Both the position numbers and the translations under genes were made by a program. The notes under the pieces are model-generated. The model was given only the letters and a program-made list of their open reading frames with translations. It was not told the DNA's origin and ran no database searches. A stretch of 8,967 bases of DNA from Nitrospinota bacterium (GTDB lineage: Bacteria; JADFOP01; DATKYB01): positions 1-8,967 of the forward strand of contig DATKYB010000122.1 of the NCBI GenBank assembly GCA_035528715.1, given 5' to 3'. Below are positions 1 to 7,476 of this stretch, piece by piece. Numbering within the stretch: the stretch's first letter is position 1; each line of letters starts with the position of its first letter.

Positions 1-111
1 GCTCAAAACCTTCGTGATCGCCGACGTCAACGTCGTCTTCCCATGATCAACATGACCTATCGTCCCAACATTTATATGAAGCTTGGTACGCTGAAATTTC
101 GCCTTTGACAT
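1..111 (-). CDS. tuf: Elongation factor Tu, N-terminal 37 residues (cut by window edge)
   Basis: EF-Tu is the GTPase that brings aminoacyl-tRNA to the ribosomal A site in the cytoplasm. Only the N-terminus is inside the window: it opens [20 protein letters not shown] and contains the P-loop GHVDHGKT at residues 19-26, followed by TLTSAIT, which is diagnostic of bacterial EF-Tu. The ATG is at 111-109 and the frame stays open to base 1. The start is fixed by a strong Shine-Dalgarno sequence 7 nt upstream and by agreement with the family N-terminus. The gene lies 46 bp after fusA in the same direction, the usual tuf position in the str operon. The spacer (112-157) is A/T-rich with no hairpin or terminator, so cotranscription with fusA is likely. 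The codons are unusually G-ending (many ACG, GCG, AAG, TCG) compared with fusA. Identity is certain; whether a second tuf copy exists cannot be seen here. Confidence 0.97.
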   Translation of the reverse strand, partial: MSKAKFQRTKLHINVGTIGHVDHGKTTLTSAITKVLS

Positions 112-118
112 CCCCTAA

Positions 119-126
119 CCCTCCTC
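119..126 (-). promoter_or_regulatory. Ribosome binding site of tuf
   Basis: The minus strand reads GAGGAGGG, then 7 nt, then the ATG of tuf. It is a near-complete anti-16S match and settles the start. The 7-nt spacer itself ends in four Gs directly before the ATG. Confidence 0.85.
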
Positions 127-157
127 TGTGCTTGTTAAAAAAATTATTAAATTAAAT

Positions 158-2269
158 TTATGAAGCAACTGTGACTTTTTTATGATCATGAAGCATATCC
201 ACTTTTGATATTATATGATCGATAATATTAACAGGGACTTCATTATAATATGCAAACTGCATTGTAAAAGTCGCTCTTCCCTGTGTCGCAGATCTTAAGT
301 CAGTTGCATATCCAAACATCTCTGAAAGAGGAACAAAAACTTTAACGACTCGAGCTCCAGCCCGCATATTCATTCCGCTAATCTTGCCCCTGCGAGAATT
401 TAAATCTCTCATAACATCTCCCAGATACTCTTCAGGTACAATCACCTCAGCCTCCATAATGGGTTCGAGTAAAACAGGCTTTGCCCTTTGAACCCCATCT
501 TTAAAGGCCATTGATGCGGCAATCTTAAAAGCCATCTCTGAGGAATCAACCTCGTGAAAAGAACCATCATAAACAGTAACCCTTATATCAATAACATGAT
601 ATCCACCTACTACACCACTTTCCATGGCTTCCATAACACCCTTTTTGATAGCAGAGATATATTCTTTTGGAATAACTCCTCCAATAATTTTATTCTCAAA
701 CTGAAAACCTTCTCCCCTTTTTAAGGGCTCTAATCTTAAGAAAACATGACCATACTGTCCTCTTCCCCCACTCTGGCGGATAAATTTTCCTTCTGCCTCT
801 ACTTCTCTTTGAATGGTTTCTTTATAAGAGACTTGAGGTTTAGAAATATTTGCATCAACCTTAAATTCTCTGAGAAGTCTATCTACTAATATCTCTAAAT
901 GTAATTCTCCCATTCCTGAAACAAGAGTTTGACCTGTCTCATCATGACTCTTTACTACGAATGTGGGATCTTCTTGTGCTAATTTGTTTAATGACGTTAA
1001 GAGCCTTTCCCCATCATTTTTTGTCTTTGGTTCTATTGCTACAGATATTACCGGTTCAGGAAACCTCATCGATTCTAAAATGAGTGGATTTTTCTTGTCA
1101 CATACAGTATCACCTGTGAGAGTATTTTTAAAACCTATAATCGCCACGATATCACCTGCCATAACCTCTTTAACTTCTTCCCTTTTGTTTGCATGCATCT
1201 TAAATAAGCGAGCTACCCTCTCTTGACAATCTTTACTAGCATTATAAACATATGAGCCTGTCTTCAAGGAACCAGAATAGACCCTTGTGAAAGCTAATTG
1301 ACCCACATATGGATCTGACCATATCTTAAAAACCAAAGCAGAGAAAGGTTCATCAAACCCAGATAGTCTTATCTCTTCTTTATCATTTTGAGGATTAATA
1401 CCCTTAATAGGCGGAACCTCTGTAGGTGCCGGAAGATATTTTACTATAGCGTCCAATAAAGGCTGGATCCCTTTATTTTTAAAGGCTGAGCCACATAAAA
1501 CGGGTACGATTTTGTTCTCTAAAGTTAATTTCCGCAATCCTTGTTCTATTTGGTCTACTGAAATATCTTCTCCATTGAGATATTTTTCGAGTAATGATTC
1601 ATCTTCTTCCACTATAATCTCAACCATTTTGTCTCTATACTCTTTTGCTTGTTCTTTATAATTTTCTGGTATCTCCTCTTCACGAAAAGTGGCTCCCAGA
1701 GACTCCTCATCATAAACAAACGCTTTCATGGTTATTAAATCTATCACTCCTATAAAATTTTCTTCTGAACCCAAAGGGATCTGGAGCAAAACCGGATTTG
1801 CTGCTAGTCTCTCTTTCATCATATTGATACAATTGAAAAAATCTGCCCCAATCCTATCCATCTTATTTATAAAGGCAATCTTGGGAACAGAGTATTTTTC
1901 TGCCTGTCTCCATACAGTTTCAGACTGAGGTTCCACTCCTCCAACAGCACAAAAAACTCCTACAACCCCATCCAAAACCCTTATAGACCTCTCTACTTCT
2001 ACAGTAAAATCTACATGTCCCGGTGTATCAATAATATTAATCCGATGTTCTTTCCAGAAACAGGTGGTTGCCGCCGAGGTTACCGTTATTCCCCTCTCTT
2101 GTTCCTGCTCCATCCAATCCATAACGGCCGAACCTTCATGAACCTCTCCCATTTTATATGAAACACCGGTATAATATAGAATTCTTTCTGTAGTCGTCGT
2201 CTTCCCCGCATCAATATGGGCTATGATTCCGATATTTCGAGTTTTATCCAGACCCATTTTTTTATCCAA
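158..2269 (-). CDS. fusA: Elongation factor G
   Basis: EF-G is the cytoplasmic GTPase that drives tRNA-mRNA translocation on the ribosome and, with ribosome recycling factor, helps split ribosomes. The 703-residue product has the normal length and all domains. In the G domain are the P-loop AHIDAGKT (17-24), switch [12 protein letters not shown] (59-69), DTPGH (81-85), NKMD (135-138) and the G5 motif GSAFKNKG (260-267). Domains II to V follow. Domain IV includes [18 protein letters not shown] and the tip region [13 protein letters not shown], with the conserved tip histidine at H572. The start is TTG at 2269-2267. It is preferred over the in-frame ATG four codons later because a G-rich Shine-Dalgarno sequence sits 8 nt before the TTG and the N-terminus then matches the family (xxKxxxLxKTRNIGI). 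The stop is TAA. It starts 15 bp after rpsG and is probably cotranscribed with it. No frameshift or missing motif is seen. Confidence 0.98.
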   Translation of the reverse strand: MDKKMGLDKTRNIGIIAHIDAGKTTTTERILYYTGVSYKMGEVHEGSAVMDWMEQEQERGITVTSAATTCFWKEHRINIIDTPGHVDFTVEVERSIRVLDGVVGVFCAVGGVEPQSETVWRQAEKYSVPKIAFINKMDRIGADFFNCINMMKERLAANPVLLQIPLGSEENFIGVIDLITMKAFVYDEESLGATFREEEIPENYKEQAKEYRDKMVEIIVEEDESLLEKYLNGEDISVDQIEQGLRKLTLENKIVPVLCGSAFKNKGIQPLLDAIVKYLPAPTEVPPIKGINPQNDKEEIRLSGFDEPFSALVFKIWSDPYVGQLAFTRVYSGSLKTGSYVYNASKDCQERVARLFKMHANKREEVKEVMAGDIVAIIGFKNTLTGDTVCDKKNPLILESMRFPEPVISVAIEPKTKNDGERLLTSLNKLAQEDPTFVVKSHDETGQTLVSGMGELHLEILVDRLLREFKVDANISKPQVSYKETIQREVEAEGKFIRQSGGRGQYGHVFLRLEPLKRGEGFQFENKIIGGVIPKEYISAIKKGVMEAMESGVVGGYHVIDIRVTVYDGSFHEVDSSEMAFKIAASMAFKDGVQRAKPVLLEPIMEAEVIVPEEYLGDVMRDLNSRRGKISGMNMRAGARVVKVFVPLSEMFGYATDLRSATQGRATFTMQFAYYNEVPVNIIDHIISKVDMLHDHKKVTVAS

Positions 2270-2277
2270 TCGAAAAA

Positions 2278-2284
2278 CCCCCTC
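2278..2284 (-). promoter_or_regulatory. Ribosome binding site of fusA, placing a TTG start
   Basis: The minus strand reads GAGGGGG directly after the rpsG TAA stop, then 8 nt to the TTG codon at 2269. The same element would be 20 nt from the next in-frame ATG (2257), too far for efficient pairing, so the TTG is favoured. The match to the anti-Shine-Dalgarno is only GAGG plus a G run, weaker than at rpsL or tuf. Translational coupling to rpsG termination is plausible given the 15-bp gap. Confidence 0.65.
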
Positions 2285-2755
2285 TTACCATCTATAGTGG
2301 GCAAAGGCCTTATTGGCTTCTGCCATCTTATGTGTATCTTCTCTCTTCTTTACAGCATTACCTGTCTTATTAGTAGCATCTATTAACTCTGCAGATAACT
2401 TTTCCTGCAAGGTTTTCCCCGGTCTCTCTCTAGAGGCATTTAAAATCCACCTGATGCTCAGAGAAATCCCCCTTTCGCCTCGGACATCTATTGGTACTTG
2501 ATAGGTGGCCCCTCCAACGCGCCTTGATTTAACCTCTACCATAGGTTTAACATTCTCAATTGCGGATTTAAAAATATCTAAAGGTTCCTTATTTGTCTTC
2601 TTATTTACGAGATCCATCGCTTTATAAAAAATTATCTCAGCAAGGCTCTTTTTCCCATCCTTCATGATACCATTGATAAACTTGGCAACAAGCAAATCAT
2701 TATATTTGGGGTCTCGCAATATCTTTCTTTTACTAACAATCTTTTTTCGAGGCAT
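2285..2755 (-). CDS. rpsG: 30S ribosomal protein S7
   Basis: S7 is a primary 16S rRNA binding protein that organises the 3' major domain (the head) of the small subunit and lies near the mRNA exit channel and the E site. The 156-residue product has the typical bacterial length. The S7 signature runs through the sequence: [20 protein letters not shown] at the N-terminus, the central [12 protein letters not shown] block, [14 protein letters not shown], and the ending NKAFAHYRW. It starts at an ATG with GAAGGAG 8 nt upstream and ends in TAA. It lies 42 bp after rpsL and 15 bp before fusA, the standard str operon order. In E. coli, S7 represses its own operon by binding the rpsL-rpsG spacer. The spacer here is shorter and holds only a small possible hairpin, so that control is not established here. 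Confidence 0.98.
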   Translation of the reverse strand: MPRKKIVSKRKILRDPKYNDLLVAKFINGIMKDGKKSLAEIIFYKAMDLVNKKTNKEPLDIFKSAIENVKPMVEVKSRRVGGATYQVPIDVRGERGISLSIRWILNASRERPGKTLQEKLSAELIDATNKTGNAVKKREDTHKMAEANKAFAHYRW

Positions 2756-2763
2756 AAAAAAAT

Positions 2764-2770
2764 CTCCTTC
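2764..2770 (-). promoter_or_regulatory. Ribosome binding site of rpsG
   Basis: The minus strand reads GAAGGAG followed by an 8-nt, nearly all-T spacer and the ATG at 2755. It agrees with the conserved S7 N-terminus. Confidence 0.8.
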
Positions 2771-2771
2771 A

Positions 2772-2790
2772 GCTAATCGGTCTTTTTAGC
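2772..2790 (-). promoter_or_regulatory. Possible small hairpin ahead of rpsG
   Basis: In the rpsL-rpsG spacer the minus strand contains GCTAA and, after a 9-nt loop, the exact complement TTAGC, ending one base before the Shine-Dalgarno sequence of rpsG. The stem is only 5 bp and could be chance. Its position resembles that of the S7 translational operator in E. coli, but no sequence match to that operator is claimed. Confidence 0.2.
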
Positions 2791-2797
2791 AAAATTA

Positions 2798-3169
2798 TTA
2801 TTTAGGTTTTTTGGAACCGTATTTTGATCGACTCTGCTTTCTATCTTGTACTCCTATAGTATCTAAGGTTCCACGGATAGTATGATATCTGACCCCAGGA
2901 AGGTCCTTGACTCTTCCCCCTCTAATAAGAATAATTGCATGCTCTTGTAAATTATGACCAATTCCTGGAATATAAGTGGTAACCTCCATCCTGTTTGTCA
3001 ATCTAACCCTCGCTACCTTTCTTAGCGCTGAATTAGGTTTCTTAGGAGTAGATGTGTAAACCCTTAAACATACACCTCTCTTTTGAGGACAACCTTTTAA
3101 AGCAGGACTGTCTGTTTTATTTTTACTTCTTTTTCTTCCTTTTCTAACTAATTGACTGATAGTAGGCAA
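2798..3169 (-). CDS. rpsL: 30S ribosomal protein S12
   Basis: S12 sits at the interface face of the 30S subunit beside the decoding centre, where it supports tRNA selection and accuracy and is the classic site of streptomycin resistance. The 123-residue product is full length and strongly conserved: [43 protein letters not shown] and a basic C-terminus ending SKYGSKKPK. Lysines at K43 and K88 (E. coli mature K42 and K87) are wild type, so no known S12 streptomycin-resistance substitution is seen at these sites. D89, the residue methylthiolated by RimO in E. coli, is present. The start is TTG at 3169-3167, with AAGGAGG 5 nt upstream and an N-terminus ([12 protein letters not shown]) that aligns with the family. 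No suitable ATG exists nearby. The stop is TAA. It is the first gene after the internal promoter, so it probably leads the str transcript. Confidence 0.98.
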   Translation of the reverse strand: MPTISQLVRKGRKRSKNKTDSPALKGCPQKRGVCLRVYTSTPKKPNSALRKVARVRLTNRMEVTTYIPGIGHNLQEHAIILIRGGRVKDLPGVRYHTIRGTLDTIGVQDRKQSRSKYGSKKPK

Positions 3170-3173
3170 TCAA

Positions 3174-3181
3174 ACCTCCTT
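3174..3181 (-). promoter_or_regulatory. Strong ribosome binding site of rpsL, placing a TTG start
   Basis: The minus strand reads AAGGAGGT, a full-length Shine-Dalgarno match, with 5 nt between AAGGAGG and the TTG start at 3169. It is the best ribosome binding site in the window and may compensate for the weak start codon. Confidence 0.88.
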
Positions 3182-3256
3182 AGCAAAAAAATCGTTAAAA
3201 TTTTAAAATTGATTCAAAGAGATCTACCTTCCCCTGCAATGAAGAAAAACCTTCCG

Positions 3257-3285
3257 AAAATATCAAACTCTATATTATTTGTCAA
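3257..3285 (-). promoter_or_regulatory. Sigma-70 type promoter of the rpsL-rpsG-fusA-tuf transcript
   Basis: In the 153-bp rpoC-rpsL gap the minus strand has a perfect -35 TTGACA (3285-3280), a 17-bp spacer and a -10 TATTTT (3262-3257), which matches TATAAT at 4 of 6 positions. The spacer ends in TGA, so the -10 is of the extended TGn type. Upstream, 3286-3310 has only two G/C bases in 25, like an UP element. The expected start of transcription is near 3250, leaving a leader of about 80 nt before rpsL. The rest of the gap is A/T-rich, with a 12-bp palindrome AATTTTAAAATT (3199-3210) in the leader and no terminator after rpoC. Calling this the promoter of the str genes is inference from position and consensus. 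Confidence 0.72.
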
Positions 3286-3322
3286 TATTTTTGTAATAAA
3301 ATTTACATTTATCATCATATTT

Positions 3323-6300
3323 CTAACTCGCTGCACTTAACCCGACTCCTCCCTCACTTTTCTTATATTCCTCTTCTATTTTGATATCGAATCCTTGGAA
3401 TTCTCTCGCACCCGTTCCTGCAGGAATTAATCGACCCATGATTACATTTTCCTTCAAACCTCTCAATTGATCAATCATACCACTCACGCTTGCTTGGGTG
3501 AGAACGCGAGTGGTCTCTTGGAATGAAGCTGCGGAGATAAAGCTGTCAGTATTTAAAGAAGCCTTTGTGATACCTAACAGAACTGGCTTCCCTTTGGCGG
3601 GTTTCCCTTTTTTTGAAATCACTTTTTCATTTTCTTTAATAAAGAGATTCTTAGAAACCTGTTCACCAACAAGAAAACCAGTGTCCCCTTCATCTTCTAT
3701 TACTATCTTTCTCAACATCTGTCTAACAATGATTTCAATATGTTTGTCATCTATAATAACTCCCTGTAATCTATACACCTGCTGAACTTCGTTAACTAAA
3801 TATTTCTCCAGCTCTTTTTCACCTAAAACATCGAGAATATCATGGGGATTTGCTGCCCCATCCATCAAAGGCTCACCAGCTTTTACCTTATCACCCTCAT
3901 GGACATTAACATGTTTTCCTCTGGGTATCAGATACTCCCTCTCTTCGGTACCATCTCCACTAACAATAACCTTTCTCATACCCTTTTCCATACCACCAAA
4001 TTTCACAATACCATCAATCTCAGTTATGATGGCTTGCTCTTTTGGTTTTCTCGCCTCAAACAATTCAGCTACTCGTGGTAAACCTCCTGTAATATCTTTT
4101 GTTTTAGTAGTTTCCCTCGGTATCTTTGACAAAACATCCCCCGCAAACACCATGCTTCCCTCAGCTACAGCAATATGAGCGCCTGCAGGAAGGAGGTATC
4201 TTGCTATCGTTTTGTTATTTTTGTCTTTAATTGATATTCGAGGTTGCCGTTTTTCATCTTGATGCTCCATGAGTACCTTCTGAGAAAGACCCGTAACCTC
4301 GTCCAACTCTTCCTTCATAGTAACTCCCTCAACAATGTCTCCAAAGGCTATTCTTCCACTCGCTTCAGTTAAAATCGATATCGTATAGGGATCCCACTCC
4401 ACCAATTTCTCTCCTTCAGAGATTTTCTGACCGTCCCTCATCTTAAGTTTAGCACCATATACCATAGGATATTTTTCTTTCTCTCTTCCCTGTTCATCTT
4501 GAATAACAATACTCCCGTTTCTGTTCATAACCACAATATCACCAGCTTTGTTCGTTAATGTCCTCAGGTTGAGATATTTCAAAATACCACCTTTTTTTGC
4601 CTGAAGGGCTGTTTGTTCGACTATTCTGCTAGCTGTTCCACCGATATGAAATGTCCTCATTGTTAACTGTGTACCTGGTTCTCCTATAGATTGAGCAGCG
4701 ATGACTCCGACAGCTTCTCCAATCTCTGACATTCCTCCTGTTGCCAAGTTTCTTCCATAACACTTTGCGCAAACACCAAAATCTGCCTCACACGTTAAAA
4801 CAGATCTGATTTTAACTCTTTCAACTCCGGCATTTGCTATTTTTTCTACTGCTTCCTCATCAATCATTTCATTCACTTTAATAATGATTTCCTCAGAGAA
4901 GGGATCTACAATGTCTTCTATAGCTATCCTGCCAAGAATTCTCTCACTGAGATGCATGATAATCTCCCCACCTTCAACAAGGGCGGTTACTGAAATTCCA
5001 TTTAATGTTTTACAATCCTCTTCCAAGATTATCATATCTTGAGCTACGTCAACCAATCGTCGTGTAAGATATCCGGAATTAGCTGTTTTTAAGGCTGTAT
5101 CAGCTAAGCCTTTCCGCGCACCATGGGTAGAGATAAAATATTGTAATACGGTTAGTCCTTCACGGAAATTTGAAGTAATGGGTGTTTCGATAATCTCGCC
5201 TGAAGGTTTTGCCATAAGGCCTCTCATTCCGGCAAGCTGACGAATTTGTTGTGAGCTGCCTCTCGCCCCAGAATCTGCCATTATGAAAATTGGATTAAAG
5301 TCTCTTTTCTTTCCATCAACTCCTTTCATTATACTTTCATCATCAGTTTCTAACTCTCTAAACATTTCTTCAGAAACCTTTTCTGTAACATGGGCCCAGA
5401 TATCGATAACCTTATTATATCTTTCTCCATTCGTAATTAAACCGTCTCTATACTGCTTCTCTACTCTTAAAACCTCTTTTCTGGCTTTCTCTACTAGTTC
5501 CTCCTTCTTTAAAGGAATATGCATATCATCAACTGATATAGATATACCAGCCTGTGTAGCATAATGAAAACCTATTTCTTTAAGCTCGTCTAGAAATTGA
5601 ACTGTTCTTTCTCTCCCGACTTTTTTGAAGTTTTCGGATACTAAATCTATTAAATTCTTTTTATTCATTTGTTTATTAACGCTTGAGAAAGGAATTTCAC
5701 TGGGTAAAATCTCATAAAGCAAAACCCTTCCAACAGTCGTATTAACTAATTCTCCATCAATCCTCACTTTAATCCTTGCCTGCAATTCTACTTCTTTATG
5801 ATCAAACGCAACTCTTACTTCATCTATATCTGAAAATACTTTTCCTTGACCCTTAGAACCACCTCTTTCCTTTGTAAGATAGTAGCAACCAAGGACCATG
5901 TCTTGACTCGGAACCGCTAAGGGCTTCCCATTAGCCGGAGAAAGAATATTATTTGATGACAACATTAATATCCGAGATTCAATCTGTGCATCTGTAGAAA
6001 GAGGAATGTGAACTGCCATTTGATCTCCATCAAAATCGGCATTAAAAGCAGCACATACTAATGGATGAATCTTTATGGCTTTCCCTTCAATAAGAACAGG
6101 TTCAAAGGCTTGTATGCCGAGACGGTGCAAAGTCGGTGCTCTGTTTAATAAGACACAGTGTTTTTTGATTACCTCATCTAAAACATCCCATACTTCGGTA
6201 CTTTCTTTCTCCACTAATCTTTTTGCACTTTTAATGGTTGTGACGATTCCTTTCTCTTCAAGTTTATTATATATAAAAGGTTTGAAAAGTTCTAAAGCCA

Positions 6301-7414
6301 TCTTTTTGGGTAAACCACACTGATGAAATTTTAACTCTGGACCAACCACGATAACCGACCTTCCAGAATAATCAACCCTCTTGCCCAATAAGTTCTGTCT
6401 AAACCTTCCCTGCTTTCCTTTTAACATGTCACTCAATGATTTAAGGGGCCTTCTATTGGGACCCCTTATAACTCTTCCTCTCCGCCCATTATCAAAAAGG
6501 GCATCCACTGCCTCTTGGAGCATCCTTTTTTCATTTCTAATAATTATTTCGGGTGCTTTTAGCTCTTGAAGCCTTATCAATCTATTATTTCTATTAATGA
6601 CTCTTCTATAAAGATCATTCAAATCAGAGGTTGCAAAACGACCTCCATCTAATGGAACTAAAGGACGGAGCTCTGGAGGAAGAACAGGAATAACATCTAA
6701 AATCATCCATTCAGGTTTATTTCCAGATTTTCTAAAGGCCTCAACAATTTTTAAACGCTTTATGATCTTTTTCTTTTTTTGGAGAGAAGTAGAGTCATTC
6801 AGCTCTTTCTTTAATTTTTTGGCAAGCTTTTGTAGATCTAACCTTTTGAGGAGTTCACAAACAGCCTCTGCTCCCATAGCTGCACTAAAACCATCTCCAT
6901 GTTCTTCTTTAAGCTCTCTATATCTCTCTTCGGTCAGAAGCTCCCTTTCTTTTAATGGGGTCTTCCCAGGATCAATTACTACATAGTTTTCAAAATAGAG
7001 GATTCTTTCCAGTGAATTGAGAGTCATATCTAATAGGTTACCTATTCGACTTGGAAGTGCTTTCAAAAACCAGACATGTGAAACAGGACAAGCCAAATCT
7101 ATATGTCCCAACCGCTCCCTCCTGACTTTCGATTGAATGACCTCAACCCCACACTTCTCACATACAACGCCTCTGTGTTTCATTCTCTTGTATTTCCCAC
7201 AGTTGCATTCCCAGTCTTTTACCGGTCCAAATATCTTCGCACAGAAAAGCCCATCTCTCTCTGGTTTAAAAGTTCTGTAATTGATGGTCTCAGGTTTTTT
7301 CACCCCCCCTGAAGACCAAGCCCGAATTTTTTCCGGAGATGCAATTTTTATTCTTATTGCATCAAATCTTAAAGTGTCCTTTGGCTTTTCAAATAAATTT
7401 AATATATCGTCCAA
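3323..7414 (-). CDS. rpoC: DNA-directed RNA polymerase subunit beta'
   Basis: Beta' is the largest subunit of RNA polymerase. It carries the catalytic magnesium site, the clamp, the bridge helix and the trigger loop. The 1363-residue product is intact. It has the N-terminal zinc site C70, C72, C85, C88; the catalytic [12 protein letters not shown] with D460, D462 and D464, numbered exactly as in E. coli; the bridge helix [20 protein letters not shown]; and the second zinc site C801, C875, C882, C885. The trigger loop has M919, R920 and H923, corresponding to E. coli M932, R933 and H936, and resumes at [20 protein letters not shown] from about residue 1107. The roughly 175 residues between these blocks are an SI3-type insert as in Gram-negative bacteria. 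The C-terminus is shorter than in E. coli. The start is TTG at 7414-7412 with AAGGAG 6 nt upstream; the stop is TAG. It lies 62 bp after rpoB, so one transcript is expected. Confidence 0.98.
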   Translation of the reverse strand: MDDILNLFEKPKDTLRFDAIRIKIASPEKIRAWSSGGVKKPETINYRTFKPERDGLFCAKIFGPVKDWECNCGKYKRMKHRGVVCEKCGVEVIQSKVRRERLGHIDLACPVSHVWFLKALPSRIGNLLDMTLNSLERILYFENYVVIDPGKTPLKERELLTEERYRELKEEHGDGFSAAMGAEAVCELLKRLDLQKLAKKLKKELNDSTSLQKKKKIIKRLKIVEAFRKSGNKPEWMILDVIPVLPPELRPLVPLDGGRFATSDLNDLYRRVINRNNRLIRLQELKAPEIIIRNEKRMLQEAVDALFDNGRRGRVIRGPNRRPLKSLSDMLKGKQGRFRQNLLGKRVDYSGRSVIVVGPELKFHQCGLPKKMALELFKPFIYNKLEEKGIVTTIKSAKRLVEKESTEVWDVLDEVIKKHCVLLNRAPTLHRLGIQAFEPVLIEGKAIKIHPLVCAAFNADFDGDQMAVHIPLSTDAQIESRILMLSSNNILSPANGKPLAVPSQDMVLGCYYLTKERGGSKGQGKVFSDIDEVRVAFDHKEVELQARIKVRIDGELVNTTVGRVLLYEILPSEIPFSSVNKQMNKKNLIDLVSENFKKVGRERTVQFLDELKEIGFHYATQAGISISVDDMHIPLKKEELVEKARKEVLRVEKQYRDGLITNGERYNKVIDIWAHVTEKVSEEMFRELETDDESIMKGVDGKKRDFNPIFIMADSGARGSSQQIRQLAGMRGLMAKPSGEIIETPITSNFREGLTVLQYFISTHGARKGLADTALKTANSGYLTRRLVDVAQDMIILEEDCKTLNGISVTALVEGGEIIMHLSERILGRIAIEDIVDPFSEEIIIKVNEMIDEEAVEKIANAGVERVKIRSVLTCEADFGVCAKCYGRNLATGGMSEIGEAVGVIAAQSIGEPGTQLTMRTFHIGGTASRIVEQTALQAKKGGILKYLNLRTLTNKAGDIVVMNRNGSIVIQDEQGREKEKYPMVYGAKLKMRDGQKISEGEKLVEWDPYTISILTEASGRIAFGDIVEGVTMKEELDEVTGLSQKVLMEHQDEKRQPRISIKDKNNKTIARYLLPAGAHIAVAEGSMVFAGDVLSKIPRETTKTKDITGGLPRVAELFEARKPKEQAIITEIDGIVKFGGMEKGMRKVIVSGDGTEEREYLIPRGKHVNVHEGDKVKAGEPLMDGAANPHDILDVLGEKELEKYLVNEVQQVYRLQGVIIDDKHIEIIVRQMLRKIVIEDEGDTGFLVGEQVSKNLFIKENEKVISKKGKPAKGKPVLLGITKASLNTDSFISAASFQETTRVLTQASVSGMIDQLRGLKENVIMGRLIPAGTGAREFQGFDIKIEEEYKKSEGGVGLSAAS

Positions 7415-7420
7415 TTTTTA

Positions 7421-7426
7421 CTCCTT
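7421..7426 (-). promoter_or_regulatory. Ribosome binding site of rpoC, placing a TTG start
   Basis: The minus strand reads AAGGAG, then 6 nt (TAAAAA), then TTG at 7414. Together with the residue numbering that matches E. coli beta' from the start through D460-D464, this fixes the TTG as the start. Confidence 0.82.
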
Positions 7427-7476
7427 GAATTTTAAACTACTAATAAATAATTAATGAAAGAAATCCTTTAAATTAA

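Noticed and set aside
210-215. Perfect TATAAT on the minus strand near the 3' end of fusA as a tuf promoter
   Set aside because: No acceptable -35 lies 16 to 18 bp upstream (the bases there are of the GTCCCT type), and A/T-rich coding DNA produces such hexamers often. A weak internal tuf promoter cannot be excluded.
3199-3210. Palindrome AATTTTAAAATT in the rpsL leader as an operator
   Set aside because: It consists only of A and T in A/T-rich DNA, where such palindromes arise by chance, and no known regulator site is recognised.
3297-3312. Inverted repeat TGTAA/TTACA after rpoC as a terminator
   Set aside because: The stem is 5 bp with mostly A/T pairs and is not followed by a T run on the transcribed strand. 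It overlaps the UP-like tract, so it is better read as A/T-rich sequence.
7415-7476. Promoter or processing site in the 62-bp rpoB-rpoC spacer
   Set aside because: It is A/T-rich with no -35/-10 pair at proper spacing and no stable hairpin; only the rpoC ribosome binding site is supported.
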